From: Acidimicrobiales bacterium
GTDB lineage: Bacteria > Actinomycetota > Acidimicrobiia > Acidimicrobiales > SZUA-35
Reading direction: 5' to 3'
Length of the DNA: 64,000 nt
Assembly: GCA_028285495.1 (NCBI GenBank)
Contig: JANQPB010000044.1
Location: forward strand, 248,001 to 312,000
Position numbers and translations under genes: made by a program. Below the pieces are notes generated by a model that saw only the letters and a program-made list of their open reading frames with translations, searched no databases and was not told where the DNA came from. Shown here one piece after another: positions 27,150-35,492 of this stretch (within the stretch, counting starts at the first letter, position 1; every line of letters starts with the position of its first letter).

Positions 27150-27799
27150 GGCCGTGCCTCGACGGTGATCGTGAACTCGCTGGTCCGGCCCTGGGCGGCG
27201 GGGTCGTCCCGCAGCTCGACCTCGGCCTCGAGGACGAGGCGATCGCCGGCCTCGGCCCGATCGATGAGGGTCAGGCCGAGGTCGTAGTCGGGATGGCTTC
27301 GCCAGAGGTCGCCGAGCAGGCCGTCGAAGGCGGGTGGGCCCCGGTCCTCGACCGCCGAGCCGGCGTCGCCGGTTGCGTCGTTCCCGGCGAGGTCGGCGGC
27401 GGCCCCGATCGCCTCGTCGGCGTCCGCCCGTTCGGCGGCGTCCGGGCAGTCGCCGGCGCGGCGCAGCCAGAGCCGGAGATCGACGTGGTCCTCCAGCCCG
27501 GTTCCGCCGGCGCTCGCCGCGTGCAGGCGGACGTCGGCGTCGATGCTGCCGTCGTAGCCGATCACGACGCACGACGGGACGACGATGCCGGGATAGAGGC
27601 CGTCGGCGTCGAAGAGCAGGTTGACGATCGACTCGGGCTGCCCGAGGTCGACGGTGCCGGCCTCGAACGTGCCCGATCCGGACGTCGAGGCGCTGAGCCG
27701 CGCCGTCGACGTCGTGACGATGCGAAGCGCCAGCAGCACACCGGCGCCGAGCACCAGGGCGGCGCCGAAGACGCTGAGCAGGAGGCGGCGGGCGCTCAC
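27146..27799 (-). CDS. TasA/camelysin-like protein with SipW-type signal peptide (copy 1)
   Basis: 217 residues from a GTG at 27799 that overlaps the upstream stop in GTGA. A short basic N-terminus and a hydrophobic helix (5-26) lead into LSASTSGSGTFEAGTVDLGQ, the diverged SipW-cognate motif (F-x-A-G-T-V-D-L is well kept). The exported domain has two cysteines and an Ala/Asp-rich insertion (about residues 115-150). Its stop overlaps the start of the peptidase/GGDEF/EAL gene by ATGA, so substrate and peptidase are made together. Copies 1 and 2 bracket that peptidase. Probably a minor matrix or fibre protein; this is inferred from family and context. Confidence 0.75.
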   Translation of the reverse strand: MSARRLLLSVFGAALVLGAGVLLALRIVTTSTARLSASTSGSGTFEAGTVDLGQPESIVNLLFDADGLYPGIVVPSCVVIGYDGSIDADVRLHAASAGGTGLEDHVDLRLWLRRAGDCPDAAERADADEAIGAAADLAGNDATGDAGSAVEDRGPPAFDGLLGDLWRSHPDYDLGLTLIDRAEAGDRLVLEAEVELRDDPAAQGRTSEFTITVEARP

Positions 27800-30700
27800 G
27801 GTCCCCCGTCCCCCGACTGGCCGGCGGCCGTCGACGACGTCGCCTCGGCGGCGGCCGTCGTCTGGGGGCCGCTGGCGGCGGTCGGGTCGGCCGACGGCGC
27901 GGTGGTCGACGACGGCGTGGCCGTCGACGGCGGGAGCGATGCCTCGGTCGTGCTCGTCGTCGAGGTCTGGTCGCCCGCCGACGTCGGCGGCATGGTCGAG
28001 GTCGAGCCCGGGTCGACGGCGTCGCCGGAACCGCCCGACGTCACCGACGTGGTCGGGTCGGCATCGTCCGCGGCCGGGTCGATCGAGGTCGCCGTCCCGT
28101 CGTCGTCCGCCGTCGGCGTGGTGTCGACGGAGGTCGGCGTCGTGTCGTCGGTCTCACCCGGTTCATCGCTCTCGTCGCCGACCGGCTGCTCGGGCCGCTC
28201 GTCGACCGGTCGCTCGGGCAGGTCGACCTCGACCGGCACCACGTCGATCTGGGGCAGCCGGAGCTCGGACCCCTCGGGGACCTCGACGCGCTGGATCGTC
28301 CCGTCGTCCGTCCTGACCACGATCCGCCCCGGAACCAGGTCCATTCCGTCGGCGGCGGGCTCCCAGCCCTGCCCACGATCGAGCCAGGTGGTCACCGTCT
28401 GGCCGGACTCGTCGACCTCGGGCTCCAGCCGGACCCGGGACAGCACGACGACCCCGTCGGCGCCGAAGGGCCGGACCAGGCGGGACTGGTCGAGGGTGAT
28501 GTCGATCGACAGCGCGAGGCCATCGACCGGTGGGGCGTCGAAGCGATGGCCCTCGTCCCCGTCGACCGGCGGCGCCGTGGCCAGCCACCGATCGCTGAAG
28601 TAGCGCACCTCGACGTCGCGGCGAGGCGTTGCGTCGACGTCGTAGACCCGCACGGCCCACCGGCGGAGGGCCACCACCGCCTCGGTCGTGCGGTAGTCGG
28701 CCGGCTGCAGCAGGTGGACCAGCCCCCGGTGGTCGATCGTGAACCCCGTGGTGCCGTCGACCGCGCCGACCTCGAGGCAGCCGGTCAGCCCGGTGGCGCC
28801 GAGCACCTCGACGATCTCGCCGGTGACGCGGCTGACCCCGACCTCGGGCACCGGGTCCCCGTCGGACGTGACCACGCAGACGGACTCGACGAGGTGCGGC
28901 GTCGTGGTCGAGGCCGACGCCACGGTCGGGCCGAAGACCATGGTCGCCAGCCCGGCGATGCCCGCTCCGAGCGTGACCCGACGGAGCGACCGGCGGCGCC
29001 GCAGCTCCGTGGCGGCCGCCGGGTCGAGGGCGGCGGCCTCGTCGTCCTCGATGTCGTCCGACTCCAGCTCGGTGCAGAACGCGAGGAGGGCCTGGCGGGC
29101 CGGGGCCGCCATCTGGGTGAGCTCGAAACCGGCCCGCCAGAGCTCGGTGCCCTCGGGTCTGACCGAGCGGACGACGGCGCCGGCCACGATCCGACGGACG
29201 ACGCCGTCGGCCCCCGGCAGTGAGATCTCCAGCGACGCCGTCGAGCCGACCTCGGGCTCCGCGGTCAGCAGCACGCCAGCGCCCTCCGGCGTGATGTCGA
29301 CGGTCCTGGCCGGGCTGCCGTCGACCGTGGCGTCGAGCTCGGCCTGGATCCGGTAGCTGGCCCGCTGCTGCTGGCGGACCACGATGACCTGCAGCATGTC
29401 GACGATGGGGACGAGCAGGGCGATGGCGAAGCCGACGGCGACGACCCGCTGCGCCGCGGTGAAGGCCGGGAGCAGGTCTCGGTCGAGCAGGCTGGCGGCC
29501 CGGACGACCAGCGCGGCGTCGACGGTCAGCACCACGATCTGGACGAGCGGCAGGTGCAGCAGCGCCCGCCATCCGCCGGTGGCCCGGTCGGGCTCGACGT
29601 CGACGACGGTCGTGCCGACCCGGCCGGTCATCACGTCGAGCAGGGCCGATACCTCGGCCCCGAGCACCCGCCAGCCCTGGCGGAGCCAATCGCCGTAGCC
29701 CATCGTGCCCCGGGCCAGGGCCCGCCTCGCCGCAGCGGCGCCGGCGGCGCTCACCGCCCAGGCGATGAGCAGGGCGACGGCCGGTGCCTCGGCCGGGAAC
29801 GCTCCGCTGAGCAGCACGGCCACGGCGACGATGGCCAGCGCCAGCAGGCGAAGGCCGGTGCCGTGGCGGGCGGCGGCGGCCAGGTGGGCCAGCCGCTGAC
29901 CGGCGGTCATGGCGTGACGGGGGTTCAGCGGACCCTCGCGGGACAGGAGCACGGAGAGCGCAGCGCCGGCCCGGCGGCGCCGCTGGGCCAGGTAGAGGTC
30001 GATCGACTCGGGGGCGGTGGCGGCGACGAGCTGGCGCCGCTCGAACGCGGTCGTCCAACCGCCGCCGTGCAGGCGGGCGGCGAGACGGTCGATCGGCACG
30101 TGACGATCGAAGCCGCCGACGGCCTCGATGGCCCGGCGACGGACGACCGAGGCCGGCCCGATCCAGGGGCCGGCTCCCCAGCGGGACAGGCCAGGACCGA
30201 CCACGTCGTTGACGAGGGCGTCGTCGTCCTTGTCACGCCCGAGGTGGGCCAGGTCCTCCCGGTTGAGCACACGGATGGCGAGCTGGCACACGGCCAGGTC
30301 GCGGCGGACGAAGCGGGGGCTGGCCACCTCGAGCAGGTCGGCGGTCGGCAGCTGGCCGGCCATCAGCCAGAGGTAGAGCTCGGCGGTGGTGTTGCGATGG
30401 GCGGCCAGGCCGGGAGCGGACAGCGCACGACGGTCGATCCGGTACGACGCACCGGCATCGGTGGCCAGCGCCCGGTGACGGATCCGCCGCTCGTCGTCGA
30501 CGACGACGATCCGGTCGCGGCCGCGGACGGCCCGACACGAGATCAGGGTCCGCTCCAGCTCGTCCGGCTCCGCCCCGGCGGCGATGATGACGAGGTCGAC
30601 CGTGCCGTCTGGCCGCCCGCTCTGGCTGCGAGCCGTGGCCGACGGGAGCCGCCAGGCCTGGAGGGTCAGCAGGAACAGCTCGGCGAAGGCCCAGATCTCC

Positions 30701-30864
30701 AGCGCCAGCACCGGCAGGGTGAGCGCCAGTTGCAGCCCCGAGCCAAGCGTGGTGGTCCGCCACCACAGGTAGCAGGCACCGACGCCGACGGCGAGAACGG
30801 CGAGCGTTCGGGGGCGCGACGGGGCATCGATCGGCGCGCCTCCACGCTTGTCGGCTCGATGCAC
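27796..30864 (-). CDS. BcsA-like membrane protein with degenerate glycosyltransferase domain, PilZ domain and Ser/Thr-rich tail
   Basis: About 1,022 residues from GTG at 30864, which has GAGGAG nine bases upstream; a GTG at 30888 would add eight residues. Residue numbers below use the 30888 start. Two N-terminal helices, then a GT2 domain aligning by eye with BcsA: the first motif survives partly as DDE (131-133), but the DxD position reads LMAGQL (175-180), the TED position reads PIDR (265-268) and QxxRW reads QRRRRAG (302-308). More helices follow (340-500), then a PilZ domain with RASYR (509-513, RxxxR) and DITPEG (531-536, DxTxxG), the c-di-GMP-binding pattern. A helix near 650-675 leads to an exported domain and a long Thr/Ser/Asp tail. 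It is therefore probably not an active synthase but may still sense c-di-GMP. First gene of the operon, with GTGA overlap to the next. Confidence 0.82.
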   Translation of the reverse strand: MHRADKRGGAPIDAPSRPRTLAVLAVGVGACYLWWRTTTLGSGLQLALTLPVLALEIWAFAELFLLTLQAWRLPSATARSQSGRPDGTVDLVIIAAGAEPDELERTLISCRAVRGRDRIVVVDDERRIRHRALATDAGASYRIDRRALSAPGLAAHRNTTAELYLWLMAGQLPTADLLEVASPRFVRRDLAVCQLAIRVLNREDLAHLGRDKDDDALVNDVVGPGLSRWGAGPWIGPASVVRRRAIEAVGGFDRHVPIDRLAARLHGGGWTTAFERRQLVAATAPESIDLYLAQRRRRAGAALSVLLSREGPLNPRHAMTAGQRLAHLAAAARHGTGLRLLALAIVAVAVLLSGAFPAEAPAVALLIAWAVSAAGAAAARRALARGTMGYGDWLRQGWRVLGAEVSALLDVMTGRVGTTVVDVEPDRATGGWRALLHLPLVQIVVLTVDAALVVRAASLLDRDLLPAFTAAQRVVAVGFAIALLVPIVDMLQVIVVRQQQRASYRIQAELDATVDGSPARTVDITPEGAGVLLTAEPEVGSTASLEISLPGADGVVRRIVAGAVVRSVRPEGTELWRAGFELTQMAAPARQALLAFCTELESDDIEDDEAAALDPAAATELRRRRSLRRVTLGAGIAGLATMVFGPTVASASTTTPHLVESVCVVTSDGDPVPEVGVSRVTGEIVEVLGATGLTGCLEVGAVDGTTGFTIDHRGLVHLLQPADYRTTEAVVALRRWAVRVYDVDATPRRDVEVRYFSDRWLATAPPVDGDEGHRFDAPPVDGLALSIDITLDQSRLVRPFGADGVVVLSRVRLEPEVDESGQTVTTWLDRGQGWEPAADGMDLVPGRIVVRTDDGTIQRVEVPEGSELRLPQIDVVPVEVDLPERPVDERPEQPVGDESDEPGETDDTTPTSVDTTPTADDDGTATSIDPAADDADPTTSVTSGGSGDAVDPGSTSTMPPTSAGDQTSTTSTTEASLPPSTATPSSTTAPSADPTAASGPQTTAAAEATSSTAAGQSGDGGP

Positions 30865-31020
30865 GGTCGTCGTCTCCTCGGGTATCACGAACCCGATCGG
30901 CCGCGACGATGTGATTTGTGAGCGGTTCGGCGGCCACGAGGCCAGACGTGGAGCCTTCTTCTCCCGGTGGCTCCTCGCCGGTCGGCACCCGGATTCCCGG
31001 CGGGGCCGGAGCCGGGGACG

Positions 31021-32442
31021 TCAGAGGTTGGCGGCCAGCTGCTCGACCGGCGCGAAGTCGTCGCGCAGCACGGGAGCGTCGCCGGTGAAGGCGACCACGT
31101 CGTCGATCAGCGCGCCGTCCTCCGGGTCGACGACGATGTCGGGCAGCGGCTGGTGTGAGGCGATCAGGATCTGGTTGGCCGGCCGGACGGTCGGCCACTC
31201 GGGCGGGATGATGACCGTGCGGTGCTCGAAGTGCTCGGCCAGGGTGGCCAGCTGGGCCTCGACGAACCGGTTCTCGTCGCCGTCGATCGCGTTCATGACG
31301 TAGATCCCGCCGGGCCGGAGCACCCGGTCGAGCTCGGCGATGAACTCGGTCGTGGTGAGGTGCCAGGGGACGGCCAGGCCCCCGTAGACGTCGCCGATGA
31401 TGAGGTCGTAGGCGTCGTCACCGAGGTCGGGGATGGCGAGGCGGGCGTCGCCGGTGACGATCTCCAGGTCGTCGCCGGTGATCAGGCCGAGCTCGTCACG
31501 GCCGATGTCGACCAGCAGCGGGTCGATCTCCGACACGAGATTGGTCGATCCGGGGCGGGTGGCGTTGATGTAGGCCGGCAGGGAGAAGGCGCCGCCTCCG
31601 ATGTGGAGGGTGTCGATCGGACCGTCCGGCATGGCGTCGATCACGTCGCCGATGAGCTTGATGTAGCGGAACTCGAGGTGGGTGGGGTCGTCGAGGTCGA
31701 CGGCGCCGTGGCGCAACGTGTCGAGGTGGAGGAACCGGATCGACTCGTCGGCCTCGTCGACGACGACCCGCCCGCAGGCGTAGGCCGACTCGAACTCACA
31801 GGGGTCGGCCGCGATCAGGGCCAGGAACAGGGCGGCCATGCCGCCGAGCCCGTAGCGGGCGGGCAGGTCGAACCCGCGACGGACATGGAAGGCGGCCCCC
31901 CAGACGAGGAGCAACATGCCGACGACGATGACGACCGGCCGGGTCGGCGCCGCCGAGACGAGCACGAAGCCGGTGAAGAACGTGCCGAACAGCGCCCCGA
32001 ACGTGCCCGCGGCCGACAGGCCGCCGACGACCTCGCCGGTCTCCTCCAGGCTCTGGAGGCGGAGCTTGGCCACCATCGGGCTGATGGCGCTGAGGACCAG
32101 GGCCGAGGGGAAGAAGCCGAAGAAGGCGAGGAGGATGATGGCGGGGACGGCGTTGCCGAGGCCCGGGCCGAGCACGGTCACCACCGGGATCGAGATCCAG
32201 GCCAGGATCCCGCCGAGCATGAGGGCGGGGCCGATCAGCTTGTTGGGGTCGTAGCGGTCGGCCAGGCCGCCACCGACCGCTGCGCCGAGGGCGATCCCGG
32301 CCAGGATCGTGCCGATGATCCCGGTGAAGGTCTCGAGCGAGACCCCGACATACGGGGCCATCAACCGACCGGCCAGGATCTCCAGGACCAGCACCGCCCC
32401 CGAGGTGACGAAGACCAGGACCTGCGCATACCGCTTGCTCAC
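31021..32442 (-). CDS. membrane-anchored spermidine-synthase-like protein
   Basis: 473 residues. The N-terminal half is a block of about seven hydrophobic helices resembling half an MFS transporter (8-215). The C-terminal half (about 235-440) is a spermidine-synthase-type Rossmann methyltransferase fold: HIGGGAFSLPAYI, SEIDPLLVDIG, TGDARLAI and DLIIGDVYG are the characteristic binding-loop motifs. Such fusions are common in bacteria, and few have a proven substrate, so polyamine synthesis should not be assumed. The start is a GTG at 32442 with a TAGCGT hexamer six bases upstream, which would make the transcript leaderless. It is convergent with nothing and lies 156 bases downstream, on the same strand, of no obvious partner. 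Confidence 0.82.
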   Translation of the reverse strand: MSKRYAQVLVFVTSGAVLVLEILAGRLMAPYVGVSLETFTGIIGTILAGIALGAAVGGGLADRYDPNKLIGPALMLGGILAWISIPVVTVLGPGLGNAVPAIILLAFFGFFPSALVLSAISPMVAKLRLQSLEETGEVVGGLSAAGTFGALFGTFFTGFVLVSAAPTRPVVIVVGMLLLVWGAAFHVRRGFDLPARYGLGGMAALFLALIAADPCEFESAYACGRVVVDEADESIRFLHLDTLRHGAVDLDDPTHLEFRYIKLIGDVIDAMPDGPIDTLHIGGGAFSLPAYINATRPGSTNLVSEIDPLLVDIGRDELGLITGDDLEIVTGDARLAIPDLGDDAYDLIIGDVYGGLAVPWHLTTTEFIAELDRVLRPGGIYVMNAIDGDENRFVEAQLATLAEHFEHRTVIIPPEWPTVRPANQILIASHQPLPDIVVDPEDGALIDDVVAFTGDAPVLRDDFAPVEQLAANL

Positions 32443-32448
32443 CGCCCC

Positions 32449-32454
32449 ACGCTA
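32449..32454 (-). promoter_or_regulatory. -10 element TAGCGT, leaderless promoter
   Basis: TAGCGT on the minus strand is followed by GGGGCG and then the GTG start at 32442. A six-base gap puts the expected transcription start on the start codon. No clear -35 was seen. Confidence 0.5.
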
Positions 32455-32510
32455 CCGACCGCCGGCCGGCTCCGGCGGGCCCGGCCGTCGACGGGCTCGC
32501 GGGCGATCAC

Positions 32511-33968
32511 TCAGGCGAAACAGGCCTCGACAGCGTCCTCGGGGAGCTCGACGAAGCCGTCGTCGTCGGGCTCCAGGACGAGGCCGAGGTCGTCGAGACA
32601 GGCCAGCTCCTCGTCGGTGATCTCGATGCCGTCGGTCGGCCCGGCGGCGTCGGCCTCCACCCCATGGCCATCGTCGGCGTTGGCATCGGCGTCGCTCTCG
32701 CCCCGGGACTCGCCATCGCCGCCGCCGGCATCGTCGCCGAAGACGGGGCCCTCGGCGGCGGCCGTCCTCGCCGCCTCGGCCGCCAGCTCGGGCAGCTCGT
32801 CGTCCGGGTCCGTGGCCAGGCGGGCCTCGGCCACCAGGCCGGCGATCGTGGCCTCGGATGCGGCGTCGAGCCCGAGCACCCGCCCGAGCACCTCGGACGG
32901 GCTCATCCCCTCCTCGACCCGTCCGGCCACGTCGTCGGCACCGGCCAACTCCGCCAGGTGGAGCACGGCAGCGCCCGTGGCGTACCAGCGACCGAAGCCG
33001 TAGTGGTCCTTGACCGGACCGGCGGTCGGGTCGGTCCTGAGCTCGCCGGCGATGTTGCCGTCGTGGTAGGTGAAGGTGTCGTCGGCCCGGCCGAGCCGGT
33101 GCTCGATGAACCTCGCCGTCCCCTCGATGGCCTCCTGCGACTCGTCGAGCCGGACCCGCTCGTCGGCGGCCAGGCGGGTCAGGCGGATGGCGACGAAGCG
33201 GCGAGCCGCCTCGTCCCGACCGTCGGCGTCGCCGTCGGCATCGGCGTCGAGGGCCGCCACGAGGGCCCGCTCCTCCAGGGCGGCCAGCTCCAGGTTGGCG
33301 GCTCGGTAGTCGTAGCCCTCGACATCCTGGGCGACGCCGTCGTCGGCGAACGCCCGGAACTGGTAGCGGTGGAACAGCTCGTGCAGCAGGGTACTGGCGT
33401 AGTCGGTTGCGGTCGGGTCGAAGAAGTCGTCCGGGCCGCCGGCCACCTGCACGAACGAGTCGACGCCGCCGATCTCGGTGCCGAAGTCGAACGTGTCGAT
33501 CCGGTCGAGGCGCTCGGCGTCGGCGGCGCCGGGGGCGTCGATCCGGTTCACGGCGCCGCGGGCGAGGCCGTCGACCTCGACCGGGCTCGCCGGACCGATC
33601 GCCCCGGGGTCGGGGTGATGGATGGTGATGGCGGACAGCAGCGTCCCGTCCGGCGCCTTCCAGGCCAGCACCACCGGGTGCTCACGAGGAACGAAGCCCT
33701 CCCAGGCGCCGTCGATGCGGTCGTAGGCGACGGCGATGCGGCTCAGGGCCGTGTCGAGCCGGGCGGCATCGATCGGCCGGGCGGCATCGGCGTCGTCGCG
33801 GCCCGTCGCGCCGCCGGGGGCGTCGGCGGTGAGGGTGGCGGTGCCGCTGCGGTCACCCGTGGTCGATGCGGTCTCGTCCGGCGCCGACGTCGGCGTCCCG
33901 CAGGCGGCGGCGAGGATCGTCGCCGCGACCAGGACGGGCGGGACACGGAGGGTCGGGTTGCTGCTCAT
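32511..33968 (-). CDS. lipoprotein with HExxH metallopeptidase-like motif
   Basis: 485 residues. Signal sequence with lipobox ILAAAC (C23) marks it as a membrane-attached lipoprotein. After a Thr/Asp-rich linker comes a globular region with LLHELFHRYQ (HELFH near residue 195) and, about 80 residues later, EAIEGTARFIEHRLG, where a glutamate could be the third zinc ligand as in gluzincin-type peptidases. A helical part follows and the C-terminal 90 residues are very acidic (Asp/Glu/Gly-rich). I do not recognise a named family. The promoter region carries a hairpin and direct repeats (see 33987-34039). No operon partner is evident. Confidence 0.75.
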   Translation of the reverse strand: MSSNPTLRVPPVLVAATILAAACGTPTSAPDETASTTGDRSGTATLTADAPGGATGRDDADAARPIDAARLDTALSRIAVAYDRIDGAWEGFVPREHPVVLAWKAPDGTLLSAITIHHPDPGAIGPASPVEVDGLARGAVNRIDAPGAADAERLDRIDTFDFGTEIGGVDSFVQVAGGPDDFFDPTATDYASTLLHELFHRYQFRAFADDGVAQDVEGYDYRAANLELAALEERALVAALDADADGDADGRDEAARRFVAIRLTRLAADERVRLDESQEAIEGTARFIEHRLGRADDTFTYHDGNIAGELRTDPTAGPVKDHYGFGRWYATGAAVLHLAELAGADDVAGRVEEGMSPSEVLGRVLGLDAASEATIAGLVAEARLATDPDDELPELAAEAARTAAAEGPVFGDDAGGGDGESRGESDADANADDGHGVEADAAGPTDGIEITDEELACLDDLGLVLEPDDDGFVELPEDAVEACFA

Positions 33969-33986
33969 GGCCGCAGCAGACCACAG

Positions 33987-34039
33987 GGCCGCTGAGAGCG
34001 GCCTGAGCCCGAGCCGCCCGCTCTCAGCCGGCTCTCAGC
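33987..34039. promoter_or_regulatory. hairpin and 7-4-7 direct repeats upstream of the lipoprotein gene
   Basis: A perfect 7-bp hairpin (33987-34003, GGCCGCT / AGCGGCC, loop GAG) lies 18 bases upstream of the start codon. Further upstream are two copies of TCTCAGC (34022-34028 and 34033-34039) separated by four bases; the hairpin contains the same 7-mer inverted (33991-33997). Direct 7-bp repeats at an 11-base period are typical of OmpR/PhoP-family response-regulator sites, but the regulator is unknown. Confidence 0.4.
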
Positions 34040-34160
34040 CCCGGTTCGCTCCAGGCGGCGTCAGCCCCCCGCCGGCGGCTGCTGGGGGCGGCCGCAGCGG
34101 AACATGCGCGCCGGATCGACCGGCATCGATCGACCGGGGCCACCCTCCTGTGGCGACTCG

Positions 34161-35105
34161 TCAGTCGCTGAGCTCGTCGAGCACGGCTCGGGCCTTCGCC
34201 AGCCGCTCCGCGGCGGCAGCCAGGGCGGCGTCCGCCTCGGCCCGGGCGACGACGGCCTCGTCCCGCCTGGTCCGCAGCCCGTCGAGCCGCTCGACCAGCT
34301 CGGCCACCTCGCCGTCGAGACCGGCGACGACCTGGCCGGCGGCCGCCGCCACCTCGCCGGCCGCTCGCTCACCCGACTCGGCCTCACCGACGGCCCGCTC
34401 GGCCGCCCGTCGGGCCCGTTCGGCCAACCGCCGCTCGGCCGGCGACGGCTCGGCCGGGCCAGACCCGGTCTCGTCGGCGTCCCCGCCCGCCCCGGCACCG
34501 GCGCCGGGGGTGGCCGACCTCCCGGCCGGGCGGGAGCGGCTCGACCCCGCGGGCCGACGGCCCGGGCGGCTGGCCGACGAGCCCGACGCGAGACCGCCGG
34601 CACCCGGCACGAACGGCCCGAGGCCGCCCGTCGGCCCGGGGGCCGCGGCGAAGCACGCGGCCCGCAACTGGGGTCCGAGCCCGCCGGTGGCCGCCGCCTC
34701 GACCGCGGCCCGGACCTCGACCTCGTGGCTCGGCGCCCCGGCGGCGACGGCCTCGACGGCGGCCCGGTAGGCGGCCTGATCGGCGGCGAAGTCGGCCCCC
34801 GCCGGGGCCTCCTCGCCGGCCAGCAGCGCCTCCTGGGTCAGCCGCAGCCGATCGGCGGCGTCCAGCAGTGCGTCGATGGCCGCCGGGTCGGCTCGCACCG
34901 CCCGGTTCAGCGCATCGGCGACGACGGTCGGCTTGCGCAGCGCCTTGACCGCGTCGGCCAGCTCCCGATCGCCACCGGCCCGGGTGCGCCTGGCCAGATC
35001 GTCCCTGGCTGCGACGAACTCGCCGATCGGGAGGCCGTAGAGCTCGGCCGCCGCGTCCTCGATCGACGCGGCCCCGGCTCCGGCCTCCTCGGTTGCGCCC
35101 GTCAC
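34161..35105 (-). CDS. conserved actinobacterial Ala-rich coiled-coil protein of unknown function
   Basis: 314 residues from GTG at 35105, which overlaps the upstream stop in GTGA. The N-terminal part, ELYGLPIGEFVAARDDLARR followed by LADAVKALRKPTVVADALN, resembles a conserved hypothetical family seen in actinobacteria. The middle is low-complexity (Pro/Gly/Ser/Arg, about 165-215) and the C-terminal 90 residues form an Ala/Glu/Arg coiled coil. No signal peptide, membrane segment or catalytic motif is visible. It forms a two-gene unit with the 119-residue protein upstream, which suggests related roles, but I cannot name one. Confidence 0.7.
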   Translation of the reverse strand: MTGATEEAGAGAASIEDAAAELYGLPIGEFVAARDDLARRTRAGGDRELADAVKALRKPTVVADALNRAVRADPAAIDALLDAADRLRLTQEALLAGEEAPAGADFAADQAAYRAAVEAVAAGAPSHEVEVRAAVEAAATGGLGPQLRAACFAAAPGPTGGLGPFVPGAGGLASGSSASRPGRRPAGSSRSRPAGRSATPGAGAGAGGDADETGSGPAEPSPAERRLAERARRAAERAVGEAESGERAAGEVAAAAGQVVAGLDGEVAELVERLDGLRTRRDEAVVARAEADAALAAAAERLAKARAVLDELSD

Positions 35106-35461
35106 CCGACCAGGGCCCACTCGTCGTCGGTCCACAGCGGGCGCAGCTCGGCCGTGATGAAGTCGACGCTCCATCGGACCAGGTCGATCCACGGGAAATC
35201 GATGCTCATCATCTCGGTGAACGACAGCCCGCCGAGCAGCATCGCTGCGTCCTCCAGCTCGAGCTCGATCGACCGCTCCTCACCCCGGAGCGTGGCCCAC
35301 TCGTCGGTGGTCCACGCCTGGAGCAGGCGGGCGTCGAGCAGCTCACCCCGGACGGCCTCGTCGTAGCCGACACCGGCCCAGCCGTTGTCGCTCATGATCC
35401 CGATGATCTGGCGCATGGCCGCGGCGGCATCGATCGGCAGCTCGACGGAGCGGGGCAGCAT
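35102..35461 (-). CDS. hypothetical protein, 119 residues
   Basis: Soluble, acidic and Trp-rich (five tryptophans, several in the phrases TTDEWATLRG and WTDDEWALVG). No known family recognised. Two similar (W)TTDEWA / WTDDEWA phrases suggest an internal repeat. It starts 31 bases after the carotenoid oxygenase stop and ends in a GTGA overlap with the next gene, so it may be the second gene of a three-gene transcript. Confidence 0.6.
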   Translation of the reverse strand: MLPRSVELPIDAAAAMRQIIGIMSDNGWAGVGYDEAVRGELLDARLLQAWTTDEWATLRGEERSIELELEDAAMLLGGLSFTEMMSIDFPWIDLVRWSVDFITAELRPLWTDDEWALVG

Positions 35462-35492
35462 CAGCGACGACCCGGCCGGCCGATCGGGCGAC

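Noticed and set aside
27150..27572. 141-residue N-terminal extension of the peptidase/GGDEF/EAL frame
   Set aside because: Arg/Pro/Gly-rich out-of-frame translation of the upstream TasA-like gene; the ATG at 27149 gives the ATGA coupling and a proper membrane helix.
30889..31020. Riboswitch or attenuator upstream of the PilZ/BcsA-like gene
   Set aside because: Only a short imperfect GAGCC/GGCTC hairpin near 30950-30972 is visible; no recognisable core and no clear promoter.
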